Assembly (NCBI GenBank): GCA_031257015.1
Contig: JAIRPK010000068.1
Span: forward strand, 1 to 38,333
Source of the DNA: Tannerellaceae bacterium
GTDB lineage: Bacteria; Bacteroidota; Bacteroidia; Bacteroidales; Tannerellaceae
DNA length: 38,333 nt
Direction of reading: 5' to 3'
The notes under the pieces were generated by a model that saw nothing but the letters and a program-made list of their open reading frames with translations, did no database searches and had not been told where the DNA came from. The position numbers and the translations under genes were made by a program. Shown in pieces: positions 10,012 through 19,325 of the stretch; positions within the stretch are counted from its first letter, which is position 1; every line of letters starts with the position of its first letter.

Positions 10012-10143
10012 CAGCGCTGCTTGATTTTTCAAACACCGTTGCTTAATTTTTTCGGCAACGCTGCTTGATTTTTTAAGCAACGTTGTTTGATTCTTCAAAC
10101 AGCTCTGCTTGATTTTTCAAACAGCGTTGTTTGATTTTTCAAA
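10012..10143. repeat. Array A: six tandem 22-bp palindromic units
   Basis: Six units of exactly 22 bp start at 10012, 10034, 10056, 10078, 10100 and 10122, and a degenerate unit precedes them from about 9990. Each unit starts with a variant of CAGCGTTG and ends in a variant of TTGATTTTTCAAA. Two dyad axes recur: TCAAACA-GCGT-TGTTTGA (10117-10134) and TTGA-TTTT-TCAA (10131-10142), 11 bp apart. Since 22 is not a multiple of 3, the array is not a peptide repeat. It ends about 340 bp before the likely GH106 promoter. Confidence 0.9.
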
Positions 10144-10483
10144 CATTGCGTCTTGCCTGCTCTATGCCTTTTGTCTGCTGATATTGAGAGATTTGTCCTG
10201 AAAATAATCCTGCATAGGATAAATGTAAAAAAGCAGTGAATTCCAGGAGAAACGAAAAGGGAAATTTTACTCGAAAAAGTTTAATAAGCGGCTGCTGACA
10301 GCTTGTCAGAACAGAAATAAAGCCGTAGGCCGGACAGCCCTCCGTTTTCAAGCAAACACGGCTCTGGCAGCGGCTGGCGTTAGCTCAAAAGGAAGGCGCC
10401 GGGGACAAATCAGAGGCAGGATTATCGCTAAAGTGCAGTCGGAAAAAGTTCAACTTCCGGCAAGATTTTTCTATAAAAAACCA

Positions 10484-10491
10484 TACCTTTG
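10484..10491 (+). promoter_or_regulatory. Likely -7 element for the GH106 gene
   Basis: TACCTTTG fits the Bacteroidota TAnnTTTG consensus and lies 75 bp upstream of the GH106 ATG. A matching -33 TTTG box is not evident. The gene has no co-directional neighbour upstream, so it needs its own promoter and this is the best candidate. Confidence 0.5.
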
Positions 10492-10566
10492 CCCGCTGCC
10501 GAGGGGGAAAATTCCGGCTTCGGCTGAATAAATAAGTTCTTTAATCCTTTAAATTTTATATGATTT

Positions 10567-13500
10567 ATGATGCAATTATTTAACAAAAGTTTAATTTTTC
10601 CGATTTTCATCTCGGTTCTTGCCGGGTGCATGTCGCCGAATGGGCAGAATAGCGCCTTGCGTGCTCTGGCTAAGGAATTTGTTTCGCCTCCCGATGCTGC
10701 CCGTCCTGGAGTTTACTGGTATTTTATGGACGGCAATTTGTCGAAGGATGGAATTACGTCGGATTTGGTGTCGATGAAGGAAGCGGGCATTGGGAATGTG
10801 CTGTTTCTGGAGGTGAATGTCGGTGTGCCGCGAGGGAATGTCAATTTCATGAGCGAGGAATGGCAATCGCTATTCGCGCATGCCGTTTCGGAGGCCAAGC
10901 GGCTTGGTATTGAGCTTACAATGGGTTCAGGTCCGGGATGGGCAGGCAGTGGCGCTCCGTGGGTAAAGCCGGAGCAGTCGATGCGTAACCTTGTGGCCTC
11001 GGATACGACCGTAAAAGGGCCGTCGATGTTCGATGCTGTTCCTGCGATTCCGTCCCTTCCGCGGCAGAGGCATAATTTTTGGCCTCTGACGGAGAAACTT
11101 TCCGCCCTGCGTGATGCTTATTATGAAGATGTATGCGTGCTGGCGTTTCCGACGCCGGATAATGACGAGCGGATTGCCGATATTGGCGAGAAGGCGCTCT
11201 ATTGGCGTGCTCCATATAGTTCGATGAATGGCGTGAAAGCATTTATTCCGTCAGGCATTGACTGTCCTGTTGGAAGTTCAGGCATTGACCGGAGTAAAAT
11301 TATTGATTTAACGGATAAAATTGATGATAGCGGACGCCTGAAATGGGAGATTCCCGAAGGGCGGTGGACTATTATGCGCTTTGGAATGAGAAATAACGGC
11401 GTTGTTTCGCGTCCTGCGCCCGAACCGGGGCTGGGATTTGAGGTTGACAAGTTTGATGCCGGCCATCTTAACAGTTTTTTCGAGGATTATTACAGTAATC
11501 TTCTCCGCATTACAGGAAAAACCGGGAATGTTGAAAAAAGCGGTTGGACTATGCTTCACATCGACAGTTGGGAGATGAGTTCGCAGAACTGGAGCGATAA
11601 TTTCCGCGATGAATTTACAAAGCGGCGCGGATATGATCCTCTAAAATGCCTTCCTGTTTATACCGGCAGGGTTGTGGAAAATGTCGAAGTCAGCGAGCGT
11701 TTTCTCTGGGACGTGCGGCAGACAGCAATGGAGCTTGTTGTTGAGAACTATGGCGCCCGGTTCAGAAAGCTCGGCGAAAAGTATGGCTTTAAGCTCTCCA
11801 TACAGCCTTACGATATGAATCCGGCGTCGGACTTTGACCTCGGAGCGGCTGCGGATGTGCCCGGCTGTGAGTTCTGGACGGAAGGACAGGGATACAATTG
11901 CGTTTATGCATGCACCGAAGCGACCTCGGTGGCACACATATACGGCCGTCCGGTTGTCGAGGCCGAATCATTCACTGCCCAGGGCAATAGTTGGGAAATG
12001 TATCCCGGCAATGTAAAAAACCAGGGTGATTGGGCGTTTTGTACGGGGATAAACAAATTTGTTTATCACACTTTTGCGCATCATTCCTTTGACGATAAAT
12101 ATGTTCCGGGCATGACAATGGGGTCTTACGGCGTACATTGGGACAGGGGGCAGACATGGTGGACAATGTCGACGGCATATCACCGCTACATAACGCGCTG
12201 TTCGCATCTCCTTCGTCAGGGTCGGGCTGTTGCGGACATTCTTTACCTTAATATAGAGGGAGCGCCGCATGTTTTCACTCCTCCGCAGTCTGCCTTTACA
12301 TCCCTGCCGGCTGAATCGGACGCACAAGAGTGGAACTTCAGGCATCAAGCGTTTCTCCCGGATCGTCGCGGGTATAATTTCGACGCCTGTTCGCCTGCCG
12401 CGTTGATGGAATCGGCCAGTGTGGACGAAAGAGGAAATATAATTTTCCCGTCCGGGGCAACCTATCGCATCCTTGTCCTGCCGAACGCCGCGACCATGAC
12501 TCCCCGCCTGCTGGCAACGATAGAAAAGTTGGTAAAAAGCGGAGCTACCATTATCGGGAACCCGCCGGTTAAGTCTCCCAGCCTCACCGGTTATCCCGAA
12601 TGTGATAAAAGCGTAAAGGAAACGGCAGAGCAGATGTGGGGCAGCCTGCAATCTTCATCCGTCGAAAAGATAATCTCCTGCGGAAGCGGCCATATCCTTT
12701 TCGGCGGGAAATATGCACAATATAAGGAAGGAGAAATCTATCCCGATTATGAAGTTGTGGCCGAACATTTGCGCAATACCGGCGAGAAGGAAGACTTTGC
12801 CTCCGCAACGGGCAATATCCGCTATACTCATCGCGCGCTTGGAACGGCGGACATTTATTTTATTTCCAACAGAACCGACCGGGCGGTGGAGGATGTCTGT
12901 ACATTCCGTTCTTCAGGCGTTCCGGAGCTATGGGACGCCGTCACGGGCGAAATGCGAACGCTTTCGGGCTATAAGGAAACAGACGGCGCCATTTCTTTGC
13001 CCGTCCGCCTGTCGCCTTCGCAAAGTTTCTTCATAGTATTCGACAAAACCGGCGCACAATCGACAAAAGAAAGTTTGCCCGACTTCCTCGTACAAACGGA
13101 AATACAAACAATAGGCGGAAGTTGGGAAGTATCTTTCGACACATCCCTCGGCGGGCCGGAAAAAGCGACTTTCGAGAGCCTCACAGACTGGTCAAAACAC
13201 ACTGACGAAGGCATCCGTTACTATTCAGGCAAAGCCGTTTACCGTAAAGTATTCGACTTGTCGGAGAAAAAAGGAACCCTTTTCCTTGATTTGGGCAAAG
13301 TGAAGAACATAGCCCGTGTTCGCCTCAACGGTCATGATCTCGGCGTCGTCTGGACATCGCCATTTCAGGTAAACATCACAAAATCCGTTAAGGAAAAGGA
13401 AAATATCCTGGAGATAGAGGTAGCCAACCTCTGGGTTAACCGCTTCATTGGCGACGATTACCTGCCCGACGACGGGGTCAAGGACGGCAAATGGCCGGAA

Positions 13501-13626
13501 TGGCTGTTAAACGGCACGGAACGCACAAGCGGCCGGATAACTTTCGCTCCCCGCCGCTTTTATACCAGGGAATCTCCGTTGATGGAATCGGGATTGCTGG
13601 GAGATGTGCGGATTGTTAGGGAATGA
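10567..13626 (+). CDS. GH106-type glycoside hydrolase lipoprotein (alpha-L-rhamnosidase family)
   Basis: A 1019-residue lipoprotein. The first 20 residues form a signal peptide ending in the lipobox LAGC (Cys21), so it is lipid-anchored in the envelope, probably the outer membrane. From residue 39 it follows the GH106 pattern: PPDAARPGVYWYFMDGNLSK, then a DL..MK.AGIGN segment, EEWQSLFAHAVSEAKRLG, and GSGPGWAGSGAPWVKPEQSM near residues 120-140. The C-terminal 170 residues form a beta-sandwich-like domain (GGSWEVSF, then VRLNGHDLGVVWTSPF and VANLWVNRFIGDD), as in other GH106 enzymes. Characterised GH106 members are alpha-L-rhamnosidases acting on pectic rhamnogalacturonan. Many close homologues are untested, so the substrate is uncertain. 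It is monocistronic, with a promoter-like box upstream and a strong terminator after it. Confidence 0.82.
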   Translation: MMQLFNKSLIFPIFISVLAGCMSPNGQNSALRALAKEFVSPPDAARPGVYWYFMDGNLSKDGITSDLVSMKEAGIGNVLFLEVNVGVPRGNVNFMSEEWQSLFAHAVSEAKRLGIELTMGSGPGWAGSGAPWVKPEQSMRNLVASDTTVKGPSMFDAVPAIPSLPRQRHNFWPLTEKLSALRDAYYEDVCVLAFPTPDNDERIADIGEKALYWRAPYSSMNGVKAFIPSGIDCPVGSSGIDRSKIIDLTDKIDDSGRLKWEIPEGRWTIMRFGMRNNGVVSRPAPEPGLGFEVDKFDAGHLNSFFEDYYSNLLRITGKTGNVEKSGWTMLHIDSWEMSSQNWSDNFRDEFTKRRGYDPLKCLPVYTGRVVENVEVSERFLWDVRQTAMELVVENYGARFRKLGEKYGFKLSIQPYDMNPASDFDLGAAADVPGCEFWTEGQGYNCVYACTEATSVAHIYGRPVVEAESFTAQGNSWEMYPGNVKNQGDWAFCTGINKFVYHTFAHHSFDDKYVPGMTMGSYGVHWDRGQTWWTMSTAYHRYITRCSHLLRQGRAVADILYLNIEGAPHVFTPPQSAFTSLPAESDAQEWNFRHQAFLPDRRGYNFDACSPAALMESASVDERGNIIFPSGATYRILVLPNAATMTPRLLATIEKLVKSGATIIGNPPVKSPSLTGYPECDKSVKETAEQMWGSLQSSSVEKIISCGSGHILFGGKYAQYKEGEIYPDYEVVAEHLRNTGEKEDFASATGNIRYTHRALGTADIYFISNRTDRAVEDVCTFRSSGVPELWDAVTGEMRTLSGYKETDGAISLPVRLSPSQSFFIVFDKTGAQSTKESLPDFLVQTEIQTIGGSWEVSFDTSLGGPEKATFESLTDWSKHTDEGIRYYSGKAVYRKVFDLSEKKGTLFLDLGKVKNIARVRLNGHDLGVVWTSPFQVNITKSVKEKENILEIEVANLWVNRFIGDDYLPDDGVKDGKWPEWLLNGTERTSGRITFAPRRFYTRESPLMESGLLGDVRIVRE

Positions 13627-13642
13627 AAAGTATTGTTTGTGC

Positions 13643-13684
13643 AAAATCTCGCCTGTTTTTGAGGAAACAGGCGAGATTTTTTTT
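13643..13684 (+). terminator. Intrinsic terminator after the GH106 gene
   Basis: A perfect 16-bp inverted repeat (13643-13658 with 13665-13680, loop TTGAGG) is followed by a T run to 13684. It starts 17 bp after the stop codon. Because the stem begins with AAAA on the left arm it may work in both directions. Confidence 0.9.
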
Positions 13685-13855
13685 GTTGCTTAAAATTACA
13701 TTAGCGCTATTTCATCAATGTTCAATGAACCAACACCTGCATTTTTGCATAAATCAATGAATATTATTAAGTGCATATAAATAAAAGTATTCTATGAGAA
13801 TTAGCGCACAAGCTTGGAGATAAAGCAGTCCACGGTTCTCAATAAAATAAAGATG

Positions 13856-13863
13856 TATATTTG
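13856..13863 (+). promoter_or_regulatory. Likely -7 element for the rpoN operon
   Basis: TATATTTG matches TAnnTTTG exactly and ends 25 bp before the rpoN ATG. It follows the GH106 terminator and is the only good promoter candidate for the six-gene operon. The -33 box is weak (around 13833-13836). Confidence 0.6.
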
Positions 13864-13888
13864 CCAATGAAACAAAAGATGGATTCAA

Positions 13889-15331
13889 ATGAATATGCTA
13901 AAACAACAGTTACAGCAACGTTTGCAACAAAAGCTCTCTCCACAGCAAATACAATTAATTAAGCTTCTGGAACTCCCCGTCGTCGAACTCGAAGATCGAA
14001 TTAAGCAAGAATTACAGGAAAACCCTGCTCTCGAAGAAGGTCAAGACACCAATGCCGCTGATACGACCGATATGACAGACGATGAGGTTAGTTCTTCAGG
14101 CGATGATATTGTGCTCGGCGATTATCTGACGGAGGATGACATTCCCGAATATAAACTGAAAGAAATCAGCGAGCGTGCAGCTAAAAAGGAAGAAATCCCG
14201 TTCGCTGCCGCCATATCTCTGAACGAACGACTTATTCAGCAGCTGAGCCTTCGCGAGCTAACGGAAAAACAATTTAAAATAGCTGAGTACATAATCGGGA
14301 ACTTGGACAACGACGGCTATCTACGCCGAGAAAACGCCGCCATTGCCGACGACCTTATGTTTCAAGTCGGCTACGAAGTCGAAGAAGCCGAAATAGAGGA
14401 AATAATCAAAGTCGTACAGGATTTCGATCCTCCAGGCATAGCCGCTCGCAACCTTAGAGAATGCTTGCTATTGCAGCTTTCACGAAAAGAACACACTGAG
14501 ACTGTTTCTAATGCTATCTGCATCTTGACTGATCACTTTTCCGAATTTTCCCGCAAGCATTATGACAAAATTCTAAGCATCTTTCCAATAGGAGAAGCTG
14601 GTCTAAAAGCAGCCATCTCCGAAATCACAATTCTTGATCCCAAACCTGGCAGCGACTGGAGTGAGGCTGAAAATTATACGACGCATATAACCCCGGACTT
14701 CATCGTCGAAGCACATAACGGTGAACTCTTCCTAAGCATGAACAGCCCCGATCTTCCATATCTGCAAATTAGTCCTGAGTACGTTGCTATGTACCACCAA
14801 TACAGTGATAAGCGCCTCCATGTTCAGGATACAAGTGACACCGCTCTCTTCTTAAAGCAAAAAATAGATTCAGCCCAATGGTTTATCGACGCCATCAACC
14901 AACGGAAGGAAACACTCCACCGCACGATGGAGGCCATAGTTGAACATCAAAAAGACTTCTTCCTCACAGGAAACGAATCCTCCCTTCGCCCAATGATTCT
15001 GAAAGACATATCCGAGCGTGCTGGCTACGACAAATCCACCATATCCAGAGTAAGCAACAGCAAATACGTTCAAACCAATTTTGGCATATACTCATTGAAA
15101 TACTTCTTCTCCGACTATCACCAAACCAATAGCGGCGAAGAAGTAACCAGCCGCGAAGTCAAAAAGTTCCTCAAAGAATACATCAACGGCGAAAACAAAC
15201 GCACCCCTCTCACCGACGACGAGTTGACCCGGATGTTAAATGAACACGGTTTCATAATCGCCCGCAGAACTGTCGCCAAGTACCGTGAACAGATGGAAAT
15301 TCCGGTTGCCAGGCTCAGAAAAGAAATATAA
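13889..15331 (+). CDS. rpoN: RNA polymerase sigma-54 factor
   Basis: A 480-residue sigma-54. The glutamine-rich N-terminal activator-interacting region (KLSPQQIQLIKLLELP, residues about 16-31, then QELQENPALEEG) is followed by an acidic linker (about 50-85), the core-binding region with YIIGNLDNDGYL and FDPPGIAARNLRE, and the C-terminal DNA-binding domain. The RpoN box ARRTVAKYRE lies at 458-467 and recognises the -24 promoter element. A second ATG two codons in (13895) is an alternative start. It heads a six-gene operon with very short gaps. Sigma-54 needs AAA+ activators for transcription, and none is encoded in this window. Confidence 0.96.
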   Translation: MNMLKQQLQQRLQQKLSPQQIQLIKLLELPVVELEDRIKQELQENPALEEGQDTNAADTTDMTDDEVSSSGDDIVLGDYLTEDDIPEYKLKEISERAAKKEEIPFAAAISLNERLIQQLSLRELTEKQFKIAEYIIGNLDNDGYLRRENAAIADDLMFQVGYEVEEAEIEEIIKVVQDFDPPGIAARNLRECLLLQLSRKEHTETVSNAICILTDHFSEFSRKHYDKILSIFPIGEAGLKAAISEITILDPKPGSDWSEAENYTTHITPDFIVEAHNGELFLSMNSPDLPYLQISPEYVAMYHQYSDKRLHVQDTSDTALFLKQKIDSAQWFIDAINQRKETLHRTMEAIVEHQKDFFLTGNESSLRPMILKDISERAGYDKSTISRVSNSKYVQTNFGIYSLKYFFSDYHQTNSGEEVTSREVKKFLKEYINGENKRTPLTDDELTRMLNEHGFIIARRTVAKYREQMEIPVARLRKEI

Positions 15332-15355
15332 CTTTGCTTCTGTATAATAATTTTT

Positions 15356-15979
15356 ATGACACGATTCGCAAACATAGTTTCCATAATATTTCATCCATTA
15401 CTTATGATGACCTACGGCGTCCTTCTAGCCATGAGCTATACACACTTGGCCATATTCCCGCTCGCCATGAAAGCCTGCCTGCTAGGCGGAGTCCTCATCA
15501 GCACCGTGATTATACCCGGCATATCAGTTGTTCTTATGATAAAAAAAGGAAAAGCAGGAGACATGGAATTGACACAAAAGAACGAACGTATCGTTCCATA
15601 CATAGTTTTCATGGCCGGAAATATAATGTGCCTCTGGTTTTTCAGTCAGTTGAGAATGCCGTTCTGGTTGCTTTCCATGTTTACAGGCGTAAGTTTCGCA
15701 TTACTACTTGCATTATGTATAAATTTTGTTTGGAAGATAAGCGCTCATGCCTTAGCCTTGGGTGGCCTGCTTGGAGCCATAATGGGCATGTCATATATAC
15801 AGATGACTAATCCATACATTTTATTTACGACTGTAATTCTAGCCGGAGGCTTAACCTGCACGGCCAGGATCATATTAGGAAAACATACACTGATGCAGGT
15901 TATATGTGGGTTTCTGCTCGGATTTGCCTGCACCTTCACCTCATCCCTCCTAAACATATCTTTATTACTAATCAAATAA
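15356..15979 (+). CDS. PAP2-like membrane protein
   Basis: A 207-residue integral membrane protein with about six hydrophobic helices. The C-terminal half keeps a PAP2-like order: KNERIVPY (about 76-83, resembling the KxxxRxxP phosphatase motif), SAHALALGG (about 129-137, with the second-motif His) and [20 protein letters not shown] (about 170-189, matching SRxxxxxHxxxDV). It may dephosphorylate a lipid or isoprenoid phosphate at the periplasmic face, but the motifs are degenerate and activity is uncertain. It starts 24 bp after rpoN and 16 bp before gcvH, so it is clearly within the operon. Confidence 0.65.
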   Translation: MTRFANIVSIIFHPLLMMTYGVLLAMSYTHLAIFPLAMKACLLGGVLISTVIIPGISVVLMIKKGKAGDMELTQKNERIVPYIVFMAGNIMCLWFFSQLRMPFWLLSMFTGVSFALLLALCINFVWKISAHALALGGLLGAIMGMSYIQMTNPYILFTTVILAGGLTCTARIILGKHTLMQVICGFLLGFACTFTSSLLNISLLLIK

Positions 15980-15995
15980 CAAATACCAGGATTTT

Positions 15996-16370
15996 ATGAA
16001 TTTTCCCGATAATTTAAAATACACGAAAGACCATGAATGGATTCGTGTAGAAGGCGATGAAGCCTACGTCGGCATAACCGACTACGCCCAAAGCGAATTA
16101 GGTGAAATCGTCTATGTCGAAATAGACACCGAAGGCGAAACACTTGACAAAAAAACACCGTTCGGTACGATCGAAGCAGTGAAAACCGTCTCCGATCTAT
16201 TTATGCCCGTCAGCGGCATCGTATTGGAAATCAATCCCAGCTTGGAATCCAATCCAGAACTCGTGAATGAAGACCCCTACGGCAAAGGCTGGTTAATAAA
16301 AATCGCCATCACCTCGCCCGAAGAATTAGACGAACTAATGACAGCATCCAAATACCAATCCAATCTTTGA
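15996..16370 (+). CDS. gcvH: Glycine cleavage system H protein
   Basis: A 124-residue lipoyl carrier of the glycine cleavage complex, full length for the family. The lipoylation site is Lys63 in [12 protein letters not shown]. The N-terminal [13 protein letters not shown] and central [17 protein letters not shown] segments are classic. It shuttles the aminomethyl intermediate between the P, T and L proteins in the cytosol. No other gcv gene is in the window, so it sits apart from its partners. It has 16-bp and 10-bp gaps to its neighbours. Confidence 0.96.
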   Translation: MNFPDNLKYTKDHEWIRVEGDEAYVGITDYAQSELGEIVYVEIDTEGETLDKKTPFGTIEAVKTVSDLFMPVSGIVLEINPSLESNPELVNEDPYGKGWLIKIAITSPEELDELMTASKYQSNL

Positions 16371-16380
16371 TGCCACAACG

Positions 16381-16887
16381 ATGTCTCCGTTTGTAAGCAT
16401 AATAATGGGCAGCACCTCTGACCTCCCAATAATGGAGAAAGCGGCTATTCTACTTAACGAGCTGCAAATTCCCTTCGAGCTGCAAGCCCTTTCCGCTCAC
16501 CGCACTCCGGAGGAAGTGGCCATATTTGCAAAAGCGGCAAAAGAGAAAGGCATTAAAGTAATCATCGCTGCTGCTGGAATGTCTGCCCACTTAGCCGGAG
16601 TAATCGCTTCCATGACCACGCTCCCGGTAATCGGAGTTCCGATTAATTCCTCCTTGGACGGCATGGACGCTCTTCTATCCATCGTTCAGATGCCACCAGG
16701 GATCCCCGTCGCCACGGTAGGTATCAATGCAGCACAAAACGCTGCCATTCTCGCCGCTAGGATTCTCTCTGTATCAGACACAGAATTGGGAAACAGACTG
16801 GAAGTCTATAAGAACACTCTGAAAGAGAAAGTAATAAAAGCGAACGACGAGATTTCCCGAATACGCTATACATTTAAAACCAATTAA
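16381..16887 (+). CDS. purE: N5-carboxyaminoimidazole ribonucleotide mutase
   Basis: A 168-residue class I PurE, which converts N5-CAIR to CAIR in de novo purine synthesis. Visible signatures are MGSTSDLPIM (9-18), ALSAHRTPE (36-44, active-site His40) and AAAGMSAHLAGV (63-74), followed by the GVPI and QMPPGIPVATVGI loops. The protein is cytosolic and normally an octamer. No purK is present here, so its partner lies elsewhere. The stop codon at 16885-16887 overlaps the probable beginning of the ispG reading frame. Confidence 0.96.
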   Translation: MSPFVSIIMGSTSDLPIMEKAAILLNELQIPFELQALSAHRTPEEVAIFAKAAKEKGIKVIIAAAGMSAHLAGVIASMTTLPVIGVPINSSLDGMDALLSIVQMPPGIPVATVGINAAQNAAILAARILSVSDTELGNRLEVYKNTLKEKVIKANDEISRIRYTFKTN

Positions 16888-18514
16888 TCCCATTACCACG
16901 AACATTTTCAATTATACCAGACGCAAGGCATCGGTTGTTCGCATCGCCGATACCCCTCTGGGAGGAACCGCCCCCATTCGCATACAGTCGATGACCAACG
17001 TCTCGACGATGAATACGGATGGGGCGGTTTTGCAATCTCTACGCATGGCCGCCGCCGGAGCTGAATACATACGCTTCACGGCTCAGGGAGAGAAGGAAGC
17101 CCGCAATCTCGGCTACATACGCAATCTTCTCCGCATCCAAGGATGCTTCACTCCCATTGTCGCCGACATTCATTTCAACGCAGAAGCTGCCAATCTCGCT
17201 GCTACGCAAGTCGATAAAGTCCGCATCAATCCCGGAAACTTCGCCCCTACACTCGACTTGATTCGCAGCCGCTTCATCTCCTTCCTTAATATATGTCGCA
17301 AAAACAAAACAGCTATTCGCATAGGTGTCAACCACGGCTCTCTATCCGAACGAATCAAAGAAAAATACGGCGATACACCGGAAGGAATGGTTGCTTCCTG
17401 CATGGAGTTTCTCGAAATATGCCGGGAAGAAAACTTTAAAGATGTAGTTCTCTCCATCAAAGCCTCTAACACCATCGTCATGGTGAAAACCGTCCGCCTC
17501 CTCGTTGCCGAAATGGAAAAACAAGACATGAGTTATCCGCTCCATCTAGGTGTAACCGAAGCAGGCGATGGAGAAGACGGCCGCATCAAAAGCGCAGTTG
17601 GCATAGGCGCATTACTGGCCGACGGCATAGGCGATACTATCCGCGTATCTCTCAGCGAAGACCCGGAAAAAGAATTGCCAGTCGCCAGAACACTTGCAGA
17701 CTACATAGTAAAAAGAAATGGACATTCCCCAATCGAAGGCTCCCTTGCCCCCAACTATAACCACCTGGACATGGAACGCCACATCAGTCGTCCCGCAGGT
17801 AACATAGGCGGCGGACAAATGCCAATAGTCGCCCACCACCAGGATGAACGCCTCTACATACCCATTACGCTAAGCTCCCTCTCCGACGAAACAATCCGCA
17901 GCCTCGCAGACGCCCCCTCCGCTGTCGCCCTTTTAACATCCGTGCATGTTAACCCCGTTGGTGAAATGCGGGCCGCCATGCACCGGTTGATGGCAGCCGG
18001 CTGTAATGTCCCTGTCATTTTCCGCATGAACTATAATGAAAGCGACATTGAGACTTTGACGATTAAGGCCTCCGCCGACCTCGGCACCCTCCTTCTGGAT
18101 GGCTTCGGTGACGGCATAATGCTAACCAACAATGGCGCGTCCGATTCAAAGACCGAAAGTATTTCCCTTGGCATACTTCAGGCCGTTCGTCTGCGCATCT
18201 CTCGAACAGAATACATCTCCTGCCCCGGTTGCGGACGAACATTATACGACCTCCAGACGACCGTCGCCCGGATCAAGGCCGCCACATCCCACCTCAAAGG
18301 TCTCAAGATTGGTATCATGGGCTGCATTGTCAACGGTCCCGGAGAAATGGCCGATGCCGACTATGGATATGTAGGCGCCGGCCCCGGACGCATCAGTCTC
18401 TACAAAGGAAAAAACTGCATGACAAAAGGCATCCCCGAAGAAGAGGCCGTCGAACGCCTCATCCGCTTAATCAAGGATAACAACGACTGGCACGATGCAG
18501 ATAGAAACGATTGA
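16883..18514 (+). CDS. ispG: 4-hydroxy-3-methylbut-2-enyl-diphosphate synthase (start codon uncertain)
   Basis: IspG (GcpE) reduces MEcPP to HMBPP in the non-mevalonate isoprenoid pathway with a [4Fe-4S] cluster. The TIM barrel starts with IFNYTRRKASVVRIAD and PLGGTAPIRIQSMTN. The cluster ligands are in CPGCGR (codons from 18221) and MGCIVNGPGE (Cys codon 18322). At about 540 residues it is the long form with an insertion between the barrel and the cluster domain, as in Bacteroidota and plants. The first ATG in frame is at 16991, inside the QSMTN strand, so it would delete the first barrel strand. Upstream the frame is open from 16838 with no ATG, GTG or TTG. The likely start is therefore a rare codon, for example the ATT at 16883 that overlaps the purE stop, or the ATT at 16892. 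The coordinate given is an inference. Confidence 0.88.
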   Translation: MNPITTNIFNYTRRKASVVRIADTPLGGTAPIRIQSMTNVSTMNTDGAVLQSLRMAAAGAEYIRFTAQGEKEARNLGYIRNLLRIQGCFTPIVADIHFNAEAANLAATQVDKVRINPGNFAPTLDLIRSRFISFLNICRKNKTAIRIGVNHGSLSERIKEKYGDTPEGMVASCMEFLEICREENFKDVVLSIKASNTIVMVKTVRLLVAEMEKQDMSYPLHLGVTEAGDGEDGRIKSAVGIGALLADGIGDTIRVSLSEDPEKELPVARTLADYIVKRNGHSPIEGSLAPNYNHLDMERHISRPAGNIGGGQMPIVAHHQDERLYIPITLSSLSDETIRSLADAPSAVALLTSVHVNPVGEMRAAMHRLMAAGCNVPVIFRMNYNESDIETLTIKASADLGTLLLDGFGDGIMLTNNGASDSKTESISLGILQAVRLRISRTEYISCPGCGRTLYDLQTTVARIKAATSHLKGLKIGIMGCIVNGPGEMADADYGYVGAGPGRISLYKGKNCMTKGIPEEEAVERLIRLIKDNNDWHDADRND

Positions 18515-19325
18515 AACAGGCTGTTTCAACGCTGACGGAGGCGCCATGTTCGGAGCTGTTCCCAAAGACGCATGGATGCGCCGCTACCCCTGCAACGAGG
18601 CAAACGCTTGCATCCTCACCATGCGAAGCCTCATCGTGAAGGACGGCAATCGCATCATGCTAATCGACAACGGCGCCGGAAACAAGCATCCACGCCTAAT
18701 GAGCTACTACAAATTCTTCGACACTAAAGACCTCAAAGAGGAACTCGCCCTCCGGAACATCAGCCCGGAGCAAATAACCGACGTAATTCTGACCCATCTC
18801 CATTTCGACCACTGCGGCTACACTACTGAAAAGGACGAAACAGACGACTCCCTCCATCCCACATTCCCCAATGCCACCCACTGGGTAAGCCGCCAGCAAT
18901 ATGACATCTGTAACAGTCCCCATCCACTGGAAAAAGACTCTTTCCGGACAGAAAATATCGAAGCCATTAAGCGAGCCGGACTGCTCCACATGCTAGATAC
19001 CGCCGCCACGATCAGCCCGCATGTCTCCCTGCGCCTCTTCAGCGGCCACACTCCAGGTCAGATAGCCGCCTATATCCTCATGCCAGACCGCGTTTATGTC
19101 TTTGCAGGAGATGTCATTCCACTTGCAGCCCACGTTTCACCTGAATGGATTTCCGCATACGACATGTTTCCCCAAACGTCCTATCATGAAAAAATCCGTA
19201 TGCTGGAAGAGGCTGCGGCAGAAAGGCAGGCACTCATATACTGCCATGATGCTTACCACGCTTGCTCGACCATCAAAAAAATAAGAGCAGGACAGTTCAA
19301 GCCAGACACCTTCCTTTCCTTATAA
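18495..19325 (+). CDS. MBL-fold metallo-hydrolase
   Basis: A 276-residue metallo-beta-lactamase-fold enzyme with the zinc motif HLHFDH (101-106) and further ligands His185 (FSGHTPGQ), Asp206 (FAGDVIPL) and His251 (YCHDAYH). The layout resembles the lactonase and N-acyl-homoserine-lactonase-like branch, although many such proteins have other ester or lactone substrates. It has no signal peptide and is likely cytosolic. Its ATG lies inside the end of ispG (20-bp overlap), so it is the last gene of the rpoN operon and translationally coupled. Its substrate is unknown. Confidence 0.85.
   Translation: MQIETIETGCFNADGGAMFGAVPKDAWMRRYPCNEANACILTMRSLIVKDGNRIMLIDNGAGNKHPRLMSYYKFFDTKDLKEELALRNISPEQITDVILTHLHFDHCGYTTEKDETDDSLHPTFPNATHWVSRQQYDICNSPHPLEKDSFRTENIEAIKRAGLLHMLDTAATISPHVSLRLFSGHTPGQIAAYILMPDRVYVFAGDVIPLAAHVSPEWISAYDMFPQTSYHEKIRMLEEAAAERQALIYCHDAYHACSTIKKIRAGQFKPDTFLSL

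Larger units (their letters stand above)
8348..10566. other. 2.2 kb gap with no convincing gene
   Basis: The gap between the divergent xer gene and the GH106 gene holds only open frames with no recognisable motif. The longest are 8599-9021 and 9068-9484, both on the minus strand (140 and 138 codons, reading through arginine- and proline-rich stretches). They have no clear start signals and look like chance or decayed frames. About 9540-9620 has several AAATCCG words. The only strong structure is the 22-bp array at 10012-10143. I saw no tRNA, insertion sequence or CRISPR. This much non-coding DNA is unusual next to the compact operons nearby. Confidence 0.6.

Noticed and set aside
9760..10098. 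Minus-strand 112-codon frame across array A
   Set aside because: It reads through the 22-bp repeat with low-complexity lysine/asparagine/leucine sequence, no domain and no start signal.
18484..18510. Sigma-54 promoter (TGGCAC) before the MBL gene
   Set aside because: The -12 GC/TTGC element is missing at the required distance, and the site lies within ispG coding sequence.
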